Below are positions 25,001 to 32,431 of a stretch of 64,000 bases of DNA, piece by piece (within the stretch, counting starts at the first letter, position 1; each line of letters begins with the position of its first letter). This stretch comes from Enoplolaimus lenunculus (lineage: Eukaryota; Nematoda; Enoplea; Enoplida; Thoracostomopsidae): positions 124,001 to 188,000 of the forward strand of contig JASANG010004131.1 in NCBI GenBank assembly GCA_030248215.1. Reading direction: 5' to 3'. The notes below the pieces were generated by a model. It made no database searches, was not told the DNA's origin, and saw only the letters and a program-made list of their open reading frames with translations. The position numbers and the translations under genes were made by a program.

Positions 25001-25855
25001 GATTTGATAAATGGTGAAGCTTTTTAAAGCCCAAGGCATAAAAAAGCACAGGGGGTTAAAATTAGAAATTTTTCAAACGTTATATATATGGTTAGTAAAT
25101 TTTTTGTATCTGTAGCTACATTTTTTAAAATTTGCTATTTTGAAGATTAGAGGCGGCGGGTAACCATGCTTTTGTTTTTCCGATTATATAAGTACGATTC
25201 GTCGGGAAGTACCAGTCGTAGTGGGACTACATGTATTGAGCGAAACTCGAACACACTTAAGCAATTATGCTAATATGCGAATTAGTTATAAGCTAACTGT
25301 TCAATTATCGGTTTTGAACGTTGCTTGTAACCGTAATAATTAGTGACTTTTTTAAAATTCCCAATTTAGGTTTAACCAATTATACAAATTAGCCTGTAGC
25401 TAATAAACGGCTGAAAATTTTAACACACCAACGCGAGGTTAACACCCCAGGATGATAGATTTTAAAACAAAAATGCTTATCAGAGTCGGTTCAGCGGTTT
25501 TTGACATTCTTTTCGGACGGACAGACGTACATCCACCGTTCGACCACCGAGCACAAAATATAAAACACTTCGCCAAACTACGAGCTTCGCTCGGAGTTTC
25601 TTTTCGCTCAATAATTCCTAACCAGGGGTGACTTTCGAGAGGGAGGAGGATTTGGCCGAATGATGCGAGGGCCTTCTCACCAGTAAAATGCCAAATAAAT
25701 ATTAAATACTTATATATACTACTTAACATTCCAGTTGGTGAGCGACATGAATTGTTTATTCACAATCAGTTGTAACAAATTTTGATAAAACATACGTAAT
25801 TGAAAAACAGACCCCGAATAAGGCTTACACGAAAAAATCCACCACCCTCGGCCAT
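6431..25855 (-). CDS. SRRM1: SRRM1 (SRm160) splicing coactivator, 14 coding exons
   Basis: This is the serine/arginine repetitive matrix protein that bridges SR proteins, snRNPs and the exon junction complex during nuclear pre-mRNA splicing. Coding exons, in order: 25855-25829, 24805-24716, 22405-22280, 15184-15020, 14635-14310, 14007-13882, 13689-13568, 12094-11701, 11006-10810, 10484-10394, 9531-8683, 8234-8168, 7705-7556, 7021-6431. The sum is 3321 bases (about 1106 aa) and every junction phase fits. The start MAEGGGFFR then GTSADQDNRF is the family start. The PWI domain covers about residues 24-130, with the PWI tripeptide at 52-54 and MQINLTGF near 88. A charged helix (residues 137-230) and long RS-rich tracts follow. 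The last exon carries DEEERLRECALRSMREK (about 934-954), the motif that ends vertebrate SRRM1; here about 150 more residues follow it. Exon 9/10 and exon 12 borders each have two workable choices. Confidence 0.94.
7556..7705 (-). CDS. SRRM1: SRRM1 exon 13, Lys-rich
   Basis: Fifty codons, phase 0 to phase 0, encoding TLKRRKPKRDEKHMKRGEES and then a Ser/Asp tail ending ADDK before donor GTAGGC. This matches the Lys-rich stretch that precedes the C-terminal motif in vertebrate SRRM1. Confidence 0.88.
8168..8234 (-). CDS. SRRM1: SRRM1 exon 12
   Basis: A short exon encoding ERKSAHRQKTKHDRLPDINA. Phase 2 in, phase 0 out. The donor may be GAT|GTGGGT (end 8168) or CCG|GTATTT (end 8156); both keep frame, and the second adds VGSP. 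Confidence 0.75.
8683..9531 (-). CDS. SRRM1: SRRM1 exon 11, long low-complexity exon
   Basis: The largest exon (849 bases, phase 2 to phase 2). It encodes a Ser/Arg/Asp/Gln-rich disordered region including RSSRRSASAGSSNTDESHND and SDSRRSSSEEGSDSEAV. The acceptor TTTGAG|A and donor GTCGT|GTAAGT are set by phase. Confidence 0.92.
10394..10484 (-). CDS. SRRM1: SRRM1 exon 10
   Basis: A 91-base exon, phase 1 in and phase 2 out, encoding ASPNESKRRNSSPERTRQRR and HGQEMRRPR. The acceptor is either TTTAAG (start 10484) or the AG three bases later, a difference of one residue. Confidence 0.85.
10810..11006 (-). CDS. SRRM1: SRRM1 exon 9, RS/RY-rich
   Basis: It encodes SGNRQRSRSPRYRYNDYRYR and ends RRRRDSPQ. 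Phase 2 in. The donor CACAAA|GTAGGT at 10810 gives phase 1, which exon 10 needs; a nearby AG|GTTATG (last exon base 10806) would shift the frame into a stop in exon 10. Confidence 0.85.
11080..11134. repeat. Tandem duplication, 29-bp unit, about 1.9 copies
   Basis: The unit starts GGCAGTGACAAGATGAAAAA. The two copies are identical over about 26 bases and lie in SRRM1 intron 8 just before exon 9, near the branch and acceptor zone. Confidence 0.75.
11701..12094 (-). CDS. SRRM1: SRRM1 exon 8, RS-rich
   Basis: A 394-base exon, phase 1 in and phase 2 out. It encodes SRSPAPARRDSSSEDSPER, ESRRRRNEARRRKGSESS and TSRTPPTPPV. Two GT sites lie at the end; only ATGAG|GTAATG gives the phase that exon 9 needs, so the earlier CCT|GTAAAG is set aside. 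Confidence 0.9.
12345..13310. repeat. Dispersed repeat, family L
   Basis: Landmarks are TTTTTTCCGGAAAAAAT, then TTTGCCCAAAAATG with GCATATTTCAGCTTCTG, then GACGAAACTTGGTGAGC, then TTTTCGC-TTTTCGG. The same words in the same order occur at 29335-29710, and parts in the reverse sense at 41875-42315. It is probably an old DNA transposon; no transposase frame remains. Confidence 0.55.
13568..13689 (-). CDS. SRRM1: SRRM1 exon 7, acidic spacer
   Basis: A 122-base exon, phase 2 in, phase 1 out (donor A|GTACGT). It encodes a polar spacer with NNPEHDTSNDGG and KQEPQKSDGEEQS. It has no domain, but both borders and the frame agree with the neighbours. Confidence 0.85.
13882..14007 (-). CDS. SRRM1: SRRM1 exon 6, first RS block
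   Basis: A 126-base exon in phase 2 to phase 2. It encodes YSSRSRSPTSKRRRSRSPER, a classical RS block. Its acceptor and first 16 bases are duplicated in the intron at 14151 (see the separate entry). Confidence 0.92.
14056..14079. repeat. Tandem 12-bp duplication
   Basis: GATTACACAGTT occurs twice in a row within SRRM1 intron 5, between the duplicated acceptor and exon 6. Confidence 0.7.
14100..14151 (-). other. SRRM1: Duplicated exon 6 acceptor in SRRM1 intron 5 (possible poison exon start)
   Basis: The minus strand reads ATTCTAG|GTACAGTTCAAGAT at 14151, a near copy of the true exon 6 border TTTTAG|ATACAGTTCAAGAT 144 bases further on. Joined to exon 5 it would keep the frame as R-YSSR, then reach TAG (14102-14100) after 17 codons. 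A weak donor TTTTAAT|GTATAT follows. SR-type genes often limit their own level with such stop-bearing exons; use of this one is inference. Confidence 0.4.
14310..14635 (-). CDS. SRRM1: SRRM1 exon 5, charged helix
   Basis: A 326-base exon, phase 0 in and phase 2 out (donor CG|GTAAGT). It encodes an almost continuous Arg/Glu-rich helix (for example RREEARIRRELDSADRRARE) and then a Pro/Ala stretch. It lacks an internal start codon early on, so it is easily missed by ORF scans. Confidence 0.92.
15020..15184 (-). CDS. SRRM1: SRRM1 exon 4, end of PWI domain
   Basis: Fifty-five codons, phase 0 to phase 0. FPEPKTMQINLTGFLNAKRA and REFMTELWSHLL complete the PWI fold, followed by an acidic linker EEKEEPKDE. 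A 7095-base intron full of repeats separates it from exon 3. Confidence 0.96.
16453..17109. mobile_element. Outer hAT-like family A copy split by a second copy
   Basis: The left half (16453-16620) and right half (16928-17109) fit the two ends of a family A element. A whole copy sits between them with its own target duplication. The outer ends are decayed (CACGGTGGGACC; GTTGTACCCTC) and I see no clear outer duplication. Confidence 0.65.
16629..16919. mobile_element. Non-autonomous hAT-like element, family A, TSD CTTGACAA
   Basis: Ends are CAGGGTGCAACC and GGTTGCACCCTG, flanked by exact 8-bp copies CTTGACAA (16621-16628 and 16920-16927). An 8-bp duplication with CAGGG-type ends is a hAT mark. 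The body is made of GGTTCC/CCGGAA repeats and carries no transposase. It sits inside an older copy. Confidence 0.88.
17312..17380. mobile_element. Short GC-rich palindromic element, family M
   Basis: GTTGCGCTATACTT at the left faces AAGTATAGCGCAAC at the right around a GC-rich middle. Relatives at 37022-37162 and 37633-37776 share the ends (TTGCGCTATACTTC; TATACCGCAACG) and the GCCGCGTGCCGCC-type core. Confidence 0.6.
18869..19259. mobile_element. Non-autonomous hAT-like element, family A, TSD ATACGTAT
   Basis: A 391-base copy with ends CAGGGTGCAACCGGAATT and AATTCCGGTTGCACCCTG, flanked by ATACGTAT on both sides. It lies in SRRM1 intron 3. It is the clearest full copy of the family. Confidence 0.88.
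19538..20390. repeat. Composite repeat block, copy 1 (pairs with 23465-24213)
   Basis: A unique-looking part (from AACGTTCAGTAACTAAATTT through GAGATTAAGCTCTAACTG) is followed by CAGGGATGAGCGGTCTCGG (family F) and then by the family E element TTTTTGCCGATGCCGATTC. The same three parts in the same order and sense occur at 23465-24213, with scattered differences and a longer spacer here. Confidence 0.8.
19868..20571. mobile_element. hAT-like family F element with family E element inside
   Basis: Left end CAGGGATGAGCGGTCTCGG and right end AACCGAGACCCCTG are inverted. A family E copy (about 20020-20390) lies within. The flanks TGTTGCGG and CATTGCAG match only partly, so the target duplication is decayed or the ends are off by a few bases. 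Confidence 0.6.
21307..21674. mobile_element. Non-autonomous hAT-like element, family A, TSD CTACCTAA
   Basis: A 368-base copy. The left end is CAGGATGCAACCGGAATTCC, the right end AATTCCGGTTGCACCCTG, with CTACCTAA at 21299-21306 and 21675-21682. Confidence 0.88.
22280..22405 (-). CDS. SRRM1: SRRM1 exon 3, PWI tripeptide
   Basis: Forty-two codons, phase 0 to phase 0. It carries FKPWITKRV and MEDDVVIEFIFNQLE, the defining core of the PWI domain that binds RNA and DNA. Acceptor TGATTTAG; donor AGA|GTAAGC. Confidence 0.96.
22925..23340. repeat. Dispersed repeat, family G
   Basis: Words such as GGATGTTCGTCCGCCTGTCC, TTATCCTGGGGCGTTAACGT and AGCTGTTTATTAGCTACACA also occur reversed at 24440-24640 and 25320-25570 (CTGTAGCTAATAAACGGC, GCGAGGTTAACACCCCAGG, GGACGGACAGACGTACATCC). 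The pieces face each other across the composite block. Confidence 0.6.
23465..24213. repeat. Composite repeat block, copy 2 (pairs with 19538-20390)
   Basis: It has the same order of parts as copy 1: CAGTCACTAAATTTTCGCAA, then CAGGGATGGGCGGTCTCGG at about 23664, then the family E element from about 23815. The right end of family F is not seen here. Confidence 0.8.
24716..24805 (-). CDS. SRRM1: SRRM1 exon 2, PWI domain start
   Basis: Thirty codons, phase 0 to phase 0. The read GTSADQDNRFGDKQKKLLKQ is nearly identical to the human SRRM1 start, and the exon ends CLEKK before donor GTGAGT. It is the first part of the PWI fold. Confidence 0.95.
24806..25828 (-). other. SRRM1: SRRM1 intron 1
   Basis: Just over 1 kb between the nine-codon first exon and exon 2. 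The main content is a family G copy (about 25260-25570). No other feature is seen. Confidence 0.65.
25829..25855 (-). CDS. SRRM1: SRRM1 exon 1 (start codon)
   Basis: A nine-codon exon, MAEGGGFFR, ends at donor CGT|GTAAGC in phase 0. It is too short for an ORF scan and was found by looking for the family start M-x-x-G-FFR. It joins directly to the GTSADQDNRF exon, as in other animals. Confidence 0.88.
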
Positions 25856-26718
25856 GAGAAACGAAGCTTGTTATGTGTACAACTGTAAAATAAGAAATAT
25901 GTATATTATGTATATATGTAATTCCAGTAATTTAAACTAAAGTATCGACAGGAAATTTTGTTTTAAACCATTACCAGACATCAATAATTTCAATAATTTC
26001 AATAGTACATCTGAAAATAACACCAAAAAGTAAACCTAAGAGGGCATATAATCAGATGCTACCGAAATGTACACAAAACCGGATACAATGCAAGCCTTAT
26101 TGCTCATATGGACTGTTCACGTGTGTATAATTAAACAATTAAACACACAAAAGGCAAGAATGAGAATAACGTACGTACGTATTGAATGCTTGTCCGTGTG
26201 CATAAGCAATACAACGATACACTGCACTCTACGGCACGGAAACATACCTATCGAACCGACATGTAGACTGTCATGCTATCGACAGGGTAAACCTCATTTT
26301 TTTCCTGTTCCCTAATCTCCAAGACCAAAGTACGTACGTACCCCAAATTCCCTGTTTGGTATTTAACGTGTATAGGTTAGCTTGTGGAATTAAACCATTT
26401 TAAGACCAGGTCCTAACAATGACACGTATCATTATCAGTCACATGCACAACGACTCGTGATTCTGCCAGCACTAGCTTGACATTGCCATAAAACCAAAGG
26501 ATGTCGCGAATAACGGAGCAGACCTAAAACGGCTCCATGAACGAAACCTAAAATTTCAATGGAATTAACAGTAGTATAAAACGTAAAAAATTACAGAAGA
26601 ACCGAAAGATCAAGAACAGTGAAATTGTAATATACACATGTTCAATAATCAATAACGTGATCGCTACCCTAGAAAATGCGTTTTAAATATCTTTTTCTTT
26701 ACTTCAGACCTATACACA

Positions 26719-27299
26719 CGTGCCAGTTTTTCAGCGATAACGAGCGGCTACAACTTGCACAAAATACTTGCAGCTACAAGTATTTACAAAGAAACATAAT
26801 TTTTTTCTGAATCTTGACATGAAATTACATGAATAATTTACAGACCACTGCAACAAATATAAAACATAACATATATTTTGGGTCCAGCCAGTAATCATAA
26901 ATTTATTCCACGTCCAAAGCTACTAACATATGAACTAAATTTTGGCGTTTATTTATCAGGGATAAATTGCAGCTGACAATTGTCCGAATGAATTTTCAAA
27001 AAATTTGCAACTGCAAGTTTCACCTGGAAGAAACATTCACCCGTGAAGAAAAGTTTTACTCTAAATTTCTTGATCTAAAGACGTTTCGAAACATTACAAT
27101 TTCTATTCACTACTCAATCGATGTAAGATCAGTCCAGCCATCATTCAAGGTTTCTGTATAAATTCAAAAAGTCTAAATTTAAGAAGCGCACAGAAAACAG
27201 TTTCCTGTTGGCCAGTCAAAATGCAGCAGCAAAGCTATTTTCGGACCGATCCTGCACATGCAAGTTACACGTGCAAGTTTGTCGCGCAAAACTGGCATG
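26719..27299. mobile_element. Possible DNA transposon with GTGCCAGTTTT ends
   Basis: The left GTGCCAGTTTTTCAGCGATAA faces the right TTGTCGCGCAAAACTGGCAT as an imperfect inverted repeat of about 20 bases, with further shared ACTTGCA words inside both ends. No target duplication was found and there is no coding frame. Confidence 0.35.
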
Positions 27300-28025
27300 C
27301 GCGCATTGGGCTGTGCCGAAGTACACAAATCAGAAGTCAAAACTTCATAGTACTAGCTATGTCTGTACAACCGTGAGATCCACAATTTTGTCAAACAATT
27401 TTGTAATTTTTGGTCATCGAAGAAATGGCGTAAAAACAGTAAAATGACTGAATTTTACTGAAACAATGCTTATGTTGAACCAATACTGCTCGAAGTCTAT
27501 ATTTACTAAAGTTAATTAGTTGTAGCTCAAGTCTGAAGCGTCAACACTTTTCAGATAACCTCTACTACTCGTTTGTGCTAAAGGATACATTTAGATGATA
27601 CTCAGAATTAACACGTCTCAAAACGTTCCTTTACCCTGGCGAAATCTCACTTCTTCCCATATATCTTGTGTGCACCATGGTCTCTATACATTGGTCTGAA
27701 ATCAGTACTACATCCAAAAACTGTTAATTTTTTGAGAGTAAGAACAAAGTGGAGTGTTATAAACTTGCGTGCTATATTAGCTGACAAAACAAGAAAATAG
27801 TTGCAGCACGGCTTTGGCTTCATGTTTTACCCGATATTGTAAATAGCGACAAAACGGGTTCAAGGCTACCACAACGTTATCCCCGCATATTAGTTCAAGC
27901 TTCTCGCTTGATTCGATGAGGCCAATTTGCTGGAGCAACAGCCGGTATGTTAAAAAGACCAGGTCAGATGACGGTGAGGTTACTAAATTTTAACAATAAT
28001 CCGCGAAATGTTTTATAAAGTTACT

Positions 28026-28176
28026 CTCTCCTATATAGGCTCTACAGGACTGAACAAACTGAGTCAAATTCGACTCCGCGCACGTTTGACTGGTGGAGTC
28101 AAAGTTGGCGCAGTTTGTGAAAGTCCCGCAGAGCATATATCGGAGCGAGTAAATTTGATTCACCATTTTTTGCAGT
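28026..28176. mobile_element. Decayed palindromic element (GAGTCAAATTTGACTC family)
   Basis: It shares AGGCTCTACAGGACTG, AACTGAGTCAAATTCGACTC and CACCATTTTTTGCAGTG with the better copies at 35602-35812 and 44478-44645. The left end is worn away. Confidence 0.6.
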
Positions 28177-28689
28177 GTAGGCTTTATGCGTCATCCATTT
28201 TAATGTGTGCCCGCCGTGTGGAAAATTGACGCAACCATTTCCAAGTACGGTTTTGAAAAACGCTTCAAAAAGGAAATGGAATTTCAAAACTGTTTCAATT
28301 TCCCACAGGTATCGATTTTTCAAACTCAAGTAGTTAATTGATAGCATTATTTGATCTTCAATTTTCCACTAGCGATTTTTTAAACAAGGGCAATGGGAAA
28401 TTGTGCCATTTTCCAAATTCAATTTCCGCTTTGCCTTGACACTTCAATTACCAAAGTGGAAATTGAAAGAGAATCATAAATTTAGCAATTTAATGATATT
28501 GTCCCTCTTATCGAAAATTGAATTTACAGTTTACAATTTCACTTGTGATATTGTCCCCAAAAAGGATGAAATTTTACAACTCAAAGTTCAAATAGAAGGT
28601 TAGGATGAGAGTTTCTAGAAATGATGTTTGATGGGCCACCCAAGTCGCAAGGTTAAGTTGTGCGATTGAAATTTTGAATATCTTGACGT

Positions 28690-28955
28690 TAGTGGTCATT
28701 CAACGCTTGGGGTCAAGTTTCTTGTGCTACCAGTTTTACTGAGGTTGGGTTTAAAATTGGAACAGCAATTTTTTGCGGACACTGGAGTCACTTTTTATGG
28801 AGTACGACGGTATATTGATTCAAGGATTGGTGATTACAATTGGTATCCCCCGCAAACTGAAACCGCATATAGTCACGTTGAACTTACTATGTCCGAACGT
28901 GTCTACGATCTAATTAAGAATATAGTCGAAACGAGCGAAGATTTATTAGTGTTAA
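28690..28955 (+). other. Coding-like segment of unknown origin
   Basis: An open frame of about 90 codons with balanced codon use and protein-like content, for example TGVTFYGVRRYIDSRIGDYN and TMSERVYDLIKNIVETSED. I do not recognise the family. It may be a relic of the transposase of the surrounding element, or a captured or orphan exon. After about 28955 the sequence turns into family B repeat, so any gene would be cut there. Confidence 0.3.
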
Positions 28956-29004
28956 TAGTTTTGCATAATTTAGCAAAAATTATCCGTTTAGTTCGTTTCG
29001 ATTG

Positions 29005-29163
29005 ACTTCTGTCACTTTCCAAAAAATCAACATAAAACCAAACAACTTAACAACATATTGCAGATATTGGCTAAAATTAACTAATTAGCCATCATTTTTA
29101 TTACCTAATTTCACCCCACCTGCGGCTCCGGCTCCGGTATTTTTCACCTCCGGTTGCACCCTG
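29005..29163 (-). repeat. Family B element end
   Basis: On the minus strand it reads CAGGGTGCAACCGGAGGTG, then AAAAATACCGGAGCCGGAG, then GCCAATATCTGCAATATGTT. This is close to the family B copy starting at 3273. The far end is not defined. Confidence 0.6.
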
Positions 29164-29334
29164 CTACGTAAATGTATACCAGACTGACTTCACAGGCGTT
29201 TACAGAACTAAGAACCATGATCGAGAATTGGGCTCAATTACTTCAGACATCACGCCCCCTAAACGTCAGCCACTTTTTCCTATACTTAGTGCTTCTTAGG
29301 CTAAGGTTTAGACTTGGGGCTACGGTTACCGCCC

Positions 29335-29710
29335 CTGGATTGTTTTTTCCGGAAAAAAATTATGACCGGAAAAAATGGAAAAATGGAAAAAACTCATTCC
29401 TTGTCTGAGTGACCGGTTATCCCACCCTTAGCCGGCGTTTGCCCAAAAATGCTGACATTTTGAAGCTTTTTGCATATTTGAGCTTCTGTTTTGGCGTGGA
29501 ATAATAGGAGGCCATTAGAGGTTGAAGCTAGGAAAAGTTTTGCATCAACTTTTTTGGCCGGCCCCACTGTGGACGAAACTTGGTGAGCGAACCGAAACAG
29601 ATGTATATGTAGTTTTGCATTAAATCTCGTGGAAAAGCTTCAATTCTGAAGTCCATTTACAAATGCTGCAATTTTCGCTGTTTTCGGACATATAATGTGT
29701 CCTGGTGAAC
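29335..29710. repeat. Dispersed repeat, family L, second copy
   Basis: Shares TTTTTTCCGGAAAAAA, TTTGCCCAAAAATGCTG, GCATATTTGAGCTTCTG and GACGAAACTTGGTGAGC with 12345-13310, in the same order. Confidence 0.55.
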
Positions 29711-30424
29711 ATATACACACGGTCACTACAATCCTGTACAGCCCTGTTCTATACATTGGCCAAAATTATAGACATCATTAAAAGAATTGCGTGTTTGTAA
29801 CAAATATTCCTATCTGGTGCATAGATCTTTCTTTCACTTCCGACGTCGAAAACGCCTGCCGTCATAGTTGAAAGCGAATTATTGCACCGATTAGGTCAAA
29901 GGTCATGTACCTACCGCAGTGTTTCCGCTTTTATGATTTTTTCAATTTCCCACTGCCCTGCTGATTTTCAACTACCGTGAGGGAAATTGAAACTGAAATT
30001 TGGGTGCCCATTTCCCACTGCAGTTTTGGTGACTTTTCAATTTCCTTTTCGACAGCAAATTTAGCTTATCAATTTCCTATTTAAGTTTTAAAAATGTCTC
30101 AATTTCCTACTGCTGTCCTATTTAAATTCCCTATTGGAAAATCGACACTCAAAATATCATTTCAATTTACTAGTACGGTTTGTAAGTTGTCTCAATTTCT
30201 CACTAGACCAATTTTTTCAAATTAAATTTCCTTCTTGAAGCGTTTTTCAAAACCGTACTTGGAAATGGTTGCGTCAATTTTCCACACGGCGGGCACACGA
30301 TAAAATGAATGACGCATTAGGGCGTTAACCGAAGCAAAAACATCGCTTGTTTACTTAATTTTTCTCTGATCGTCAGCGAAATCATTTCGCAGAATTAAAT
30401 TTGCGTCAAAATTCACGAATTATA

Positions 30425-30545
30425 TACAGTGAGTAACCGGAATTCCGATTGCGGTTCCGGAATTTTTCACCTTCCTATACCGGTTCCCGTTCCGGCAATT
30501 TTTTACCGGAATTAAAAATTCCGGTATTAAAATTTGGTCGGTGGA
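30425..30545. mobile_element. Partial family A hAT-like element
   Basis: Left-half words AACCGGAATTCCGATTG, TTTTTACCGGAATTAAAAAT and CGGTATTAAAATTTGGTCGG match the left half of the full copies. The right half is missing and the sequence turns into the TTAGGC-bearing repeat. Confidence 0.6.
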
Positions 30546-30611
30546 AGCAAAGCATTCCTTCACGGAACAGGGTTGGCGCCCATATATTTTATGATCCAAC
30601 CGGAACCGTCG

Positions 30612-30720
30612 GCTTACGTTTAGGCTTAGGCTAATGAATAAATTCAGTCTTACGCTTAGGCTTAGGCTTAGGCTTAGGAATATGCATAATACTGTTCCGC
30701 TCCTGTTCTTTACATTGGCC
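30612..30720. repeat. TTAGGC array with shared downstream module
   Basis: About five TTAGGC-type units at 30649-30679, with shorter runs just before. The module after it (GGAATATGCATAATACTG, then TTTACATTGGCC) resembles those after the runs at 931-964 (AAGAATGCGCTGAATCTG, AACATTGGCC) and 41521-41580 (GGAATACGCTTAATCTAC, AACATTG). The runs therefore belong to one dispersed repeat. Confidence 0.65.
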
Positions 30721-31604
30721 GAGGTTTCTAACATCGGGTCCTCTAAATTGACGCTTGGGGTTCAAAGACCGGCCAAGTGCTATGAATTCACAGCTTTGAA
30801 TATAGTCATAAAATAAAATAGGTAGCCACTTGATTCTCCCAGAGATATTTTTCAATAGACGCAACGTCCGTTAACGTCATTGCACTTGTGGAAGTGTTAG
30901 CACATGATTTTCAATTTTTCCGTTTTTCCGTATTTTCCGGTTCAATTTTTCCGGAAAAACAAACTCTGGCAGCAAGTATCCAAAAGCAGGGGGCAGTGGC
31001 AAATATGCGGAGACGTAGTATTGATGTCATGTTGTAAACAGATAGCAAAAATGACGGAAACAAAAACGGATGGTGCTCAAAATTTTGGAAACCGGAAAAG
31101 TACAAAAACGCATATGAAGCAGTAAGGAAAAATAGCGATTGCCGCCAAAATTTTCTTTAATTTTGGATAAATTTCGTTGTTCGATTTCAAGTCGAACAAT
31201 TACAGCATATATATCTTGTCATGAACAACTGAATTATCCATAAGTGATTTTTACAACCACAATGATACCTAACAACAGATCTGCATTATTTCTATAACGG
31301 AAACGGAAACCGATACCAATTATACGGGAAACGGAAACGAATATCCGGTTACCATTTCTGTAAAATAGCAGAAGAGAACTCGCAAGCGAAGTGAGACGAA
31401 AGCCAAATAAGCGTGAATAACGCAACGTATGAACCAAAGATGCGCTAAAGACCCATTTTTGCAATCTCATAGCGGTTTGGCTTTGCAGCATCGGCTGCAA
31501 TTTGCTTTGCAACATGTCAGCTGTAGTAACATTTGAGCTAAAGACGGAAGCCTCAAAATACATAGAACGCACACTTCAAAGCAAAGAATTTAGGCATTTG
31601 CAGA

Positions 31605-31846
31605 AGCTGATCCAAAAATTGGCGACGGCGGGTTCGTGCTGACAAACATTAAGAAACACGAAATTTGTAAGAGAGGGACCTTATCATTTTATCACCAAAA
31701 AATTTTCTGTGAAGGAAAAATTGTAAAGTATGAACCTTACCGTTTTATCGCAAAAAATTGTGAGGGAAAAATTGTACCGTAACGCATTTTATCAATATAA
31801 ATTTTTTGGCGAAAGGGGCGTCCGTCTTCCCCCACTGGGTCCGCTG
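31605..31846. mobile_element. Family I hAT-like element, reverse copy
   Basis: Ends are CAGAAGCTGATCCAAAAATT and CACTGGGTCCGCTG. Inside are repeated units with GGACCTTATCATTTTATCAC, the complement of the ATGATAAGGTCCC units of the copies at 34784 and 44082. The flanking duplication is unclear. Confidence 0.55.
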
Positions 31847-31996
31847 GTGGGCGTTTGTTTTCATTTCCACACCAAAGTTCTCATCATTCGCTCCACACGA
31901 ATAATGACTACAGCAGTAAAATAGACTTAGGCTTTGGGTTCCCAAAGTGTAACTATAAATTCAAATGTTCCAATAAGTTTCTTCGATGCACACCTT

Positions 31997-32431
31997 TTAC
32001 GTCACGTAACCGAATTCAGAGTTCCTGCAATTGTCAACGACGGTGCGGTCATTACCCAATACAGCGCCAGTGCACACTCTGGGCTGAGGAGGGCCATATG
32101 GTACGTGAACTGGTGTCACTGGAATAAGTCCGCTTGATTCTTCGTCTTCATGTATCTTTTTTCTCAGTCGACGTGCTTTTAGCATCATATATACCCTGGT
32201 TGCAACGCAACAAATTAATAAAATTACCACACCAACGCCTCCAAATCCAAGGACACCAATTGAAATGGCAATGAATTCAGGCGGCAGTCCCGTTTCTGTT
32301 GCATCCGAACGCGTCGGTTCAAGTAAATGTTCTTGTCTCAGTGGCGAAAGCTCATCCGTTAATGTGAACTTTTGTTCTGAACCGAACAACAGCGAATAAG
32401 GAGTGGGTTGAGTTGACATTGTTGCATTCAT
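31997..32431 (-). CDS. Single-pass membrane protein, unknown function
   Basis: A 144-codon uninterrupted frame with the start at 32431 and TAA at 31997. There is no clear signal peptide. A polar N-terminal part (about 50 residues) is followed by one strong membrane span, about residues 51-76 (FIAISIGVLGFGGVGVVILL onward, with a GFGGVG helix-packing patch). A basic stop-transfer KARRLRKK and a 55-residue tail with VPYGPPQP follow. The charge pattern puts the tail in the cytosol. I do not recognise the family. It stands alone between repeat-rich stretches. A second ATG (residue 5) could be the true start. A spliced 5' leader cannot be ruled out. Confidence 0.6.
   Translation of the reverse strand: MNATMSTQPTPYSLLFGSEQKFTLTDELSPLRQEHLLEPTRSDATETGLPPEFIAISIGVLGFGGVGVVILLICCVATRVYMMLKARRLRKKIHEDEESSGLIPVTPVHVPYGPPQPRVCTGAVLGNDRTVVDNCRNSEFGYVT

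Larger units (their letters stand above)
28176..30325. mobile_element. Pair of ~110-bp inverted repeats about 2.1 kb apart (candidate DNA transposon)
   Basis: The left arm (28176-28285) and right arm (30215-30325) are reverse complements and nearly identical over GTGTGCCCGCCGTGTGGAAA and GCAACCATTTCCAAGTACGG. If the ends are TGCGTCA/TGACGCA, both sides show TTA, which would suit a PIF/Harbinger-type 3-bp target. The inside includes a coding-like segment (28690-28955), a family B end and a family L copy. AATTTCCCACT words repeat near the right arm. Confidence 0.5.
25856..31996. other. Intergenic region between SRRM1 5' end and the membrane-protein gene
   Basis: No confirmed gene. It should hold the SRRM1 promoter (just above 25855), but no core motif stands out. 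Contents: a possible element at 26719-27299, the long inverted-repeat pair 28176-30325 with a coding-like segment at 28690-28955, a family B right end at 29163, a partial family A element (30425-30545), a TTAGGC array (30612-30679) and a family I copy (31605-31846). Confidence 0.5.

Noticed and set aside
30612-30679. True interstitial telomere from a chromosome fusion
   Set aside because: Runs are short, scattered and share a downstream module, so they are part of a dispersed repeat.
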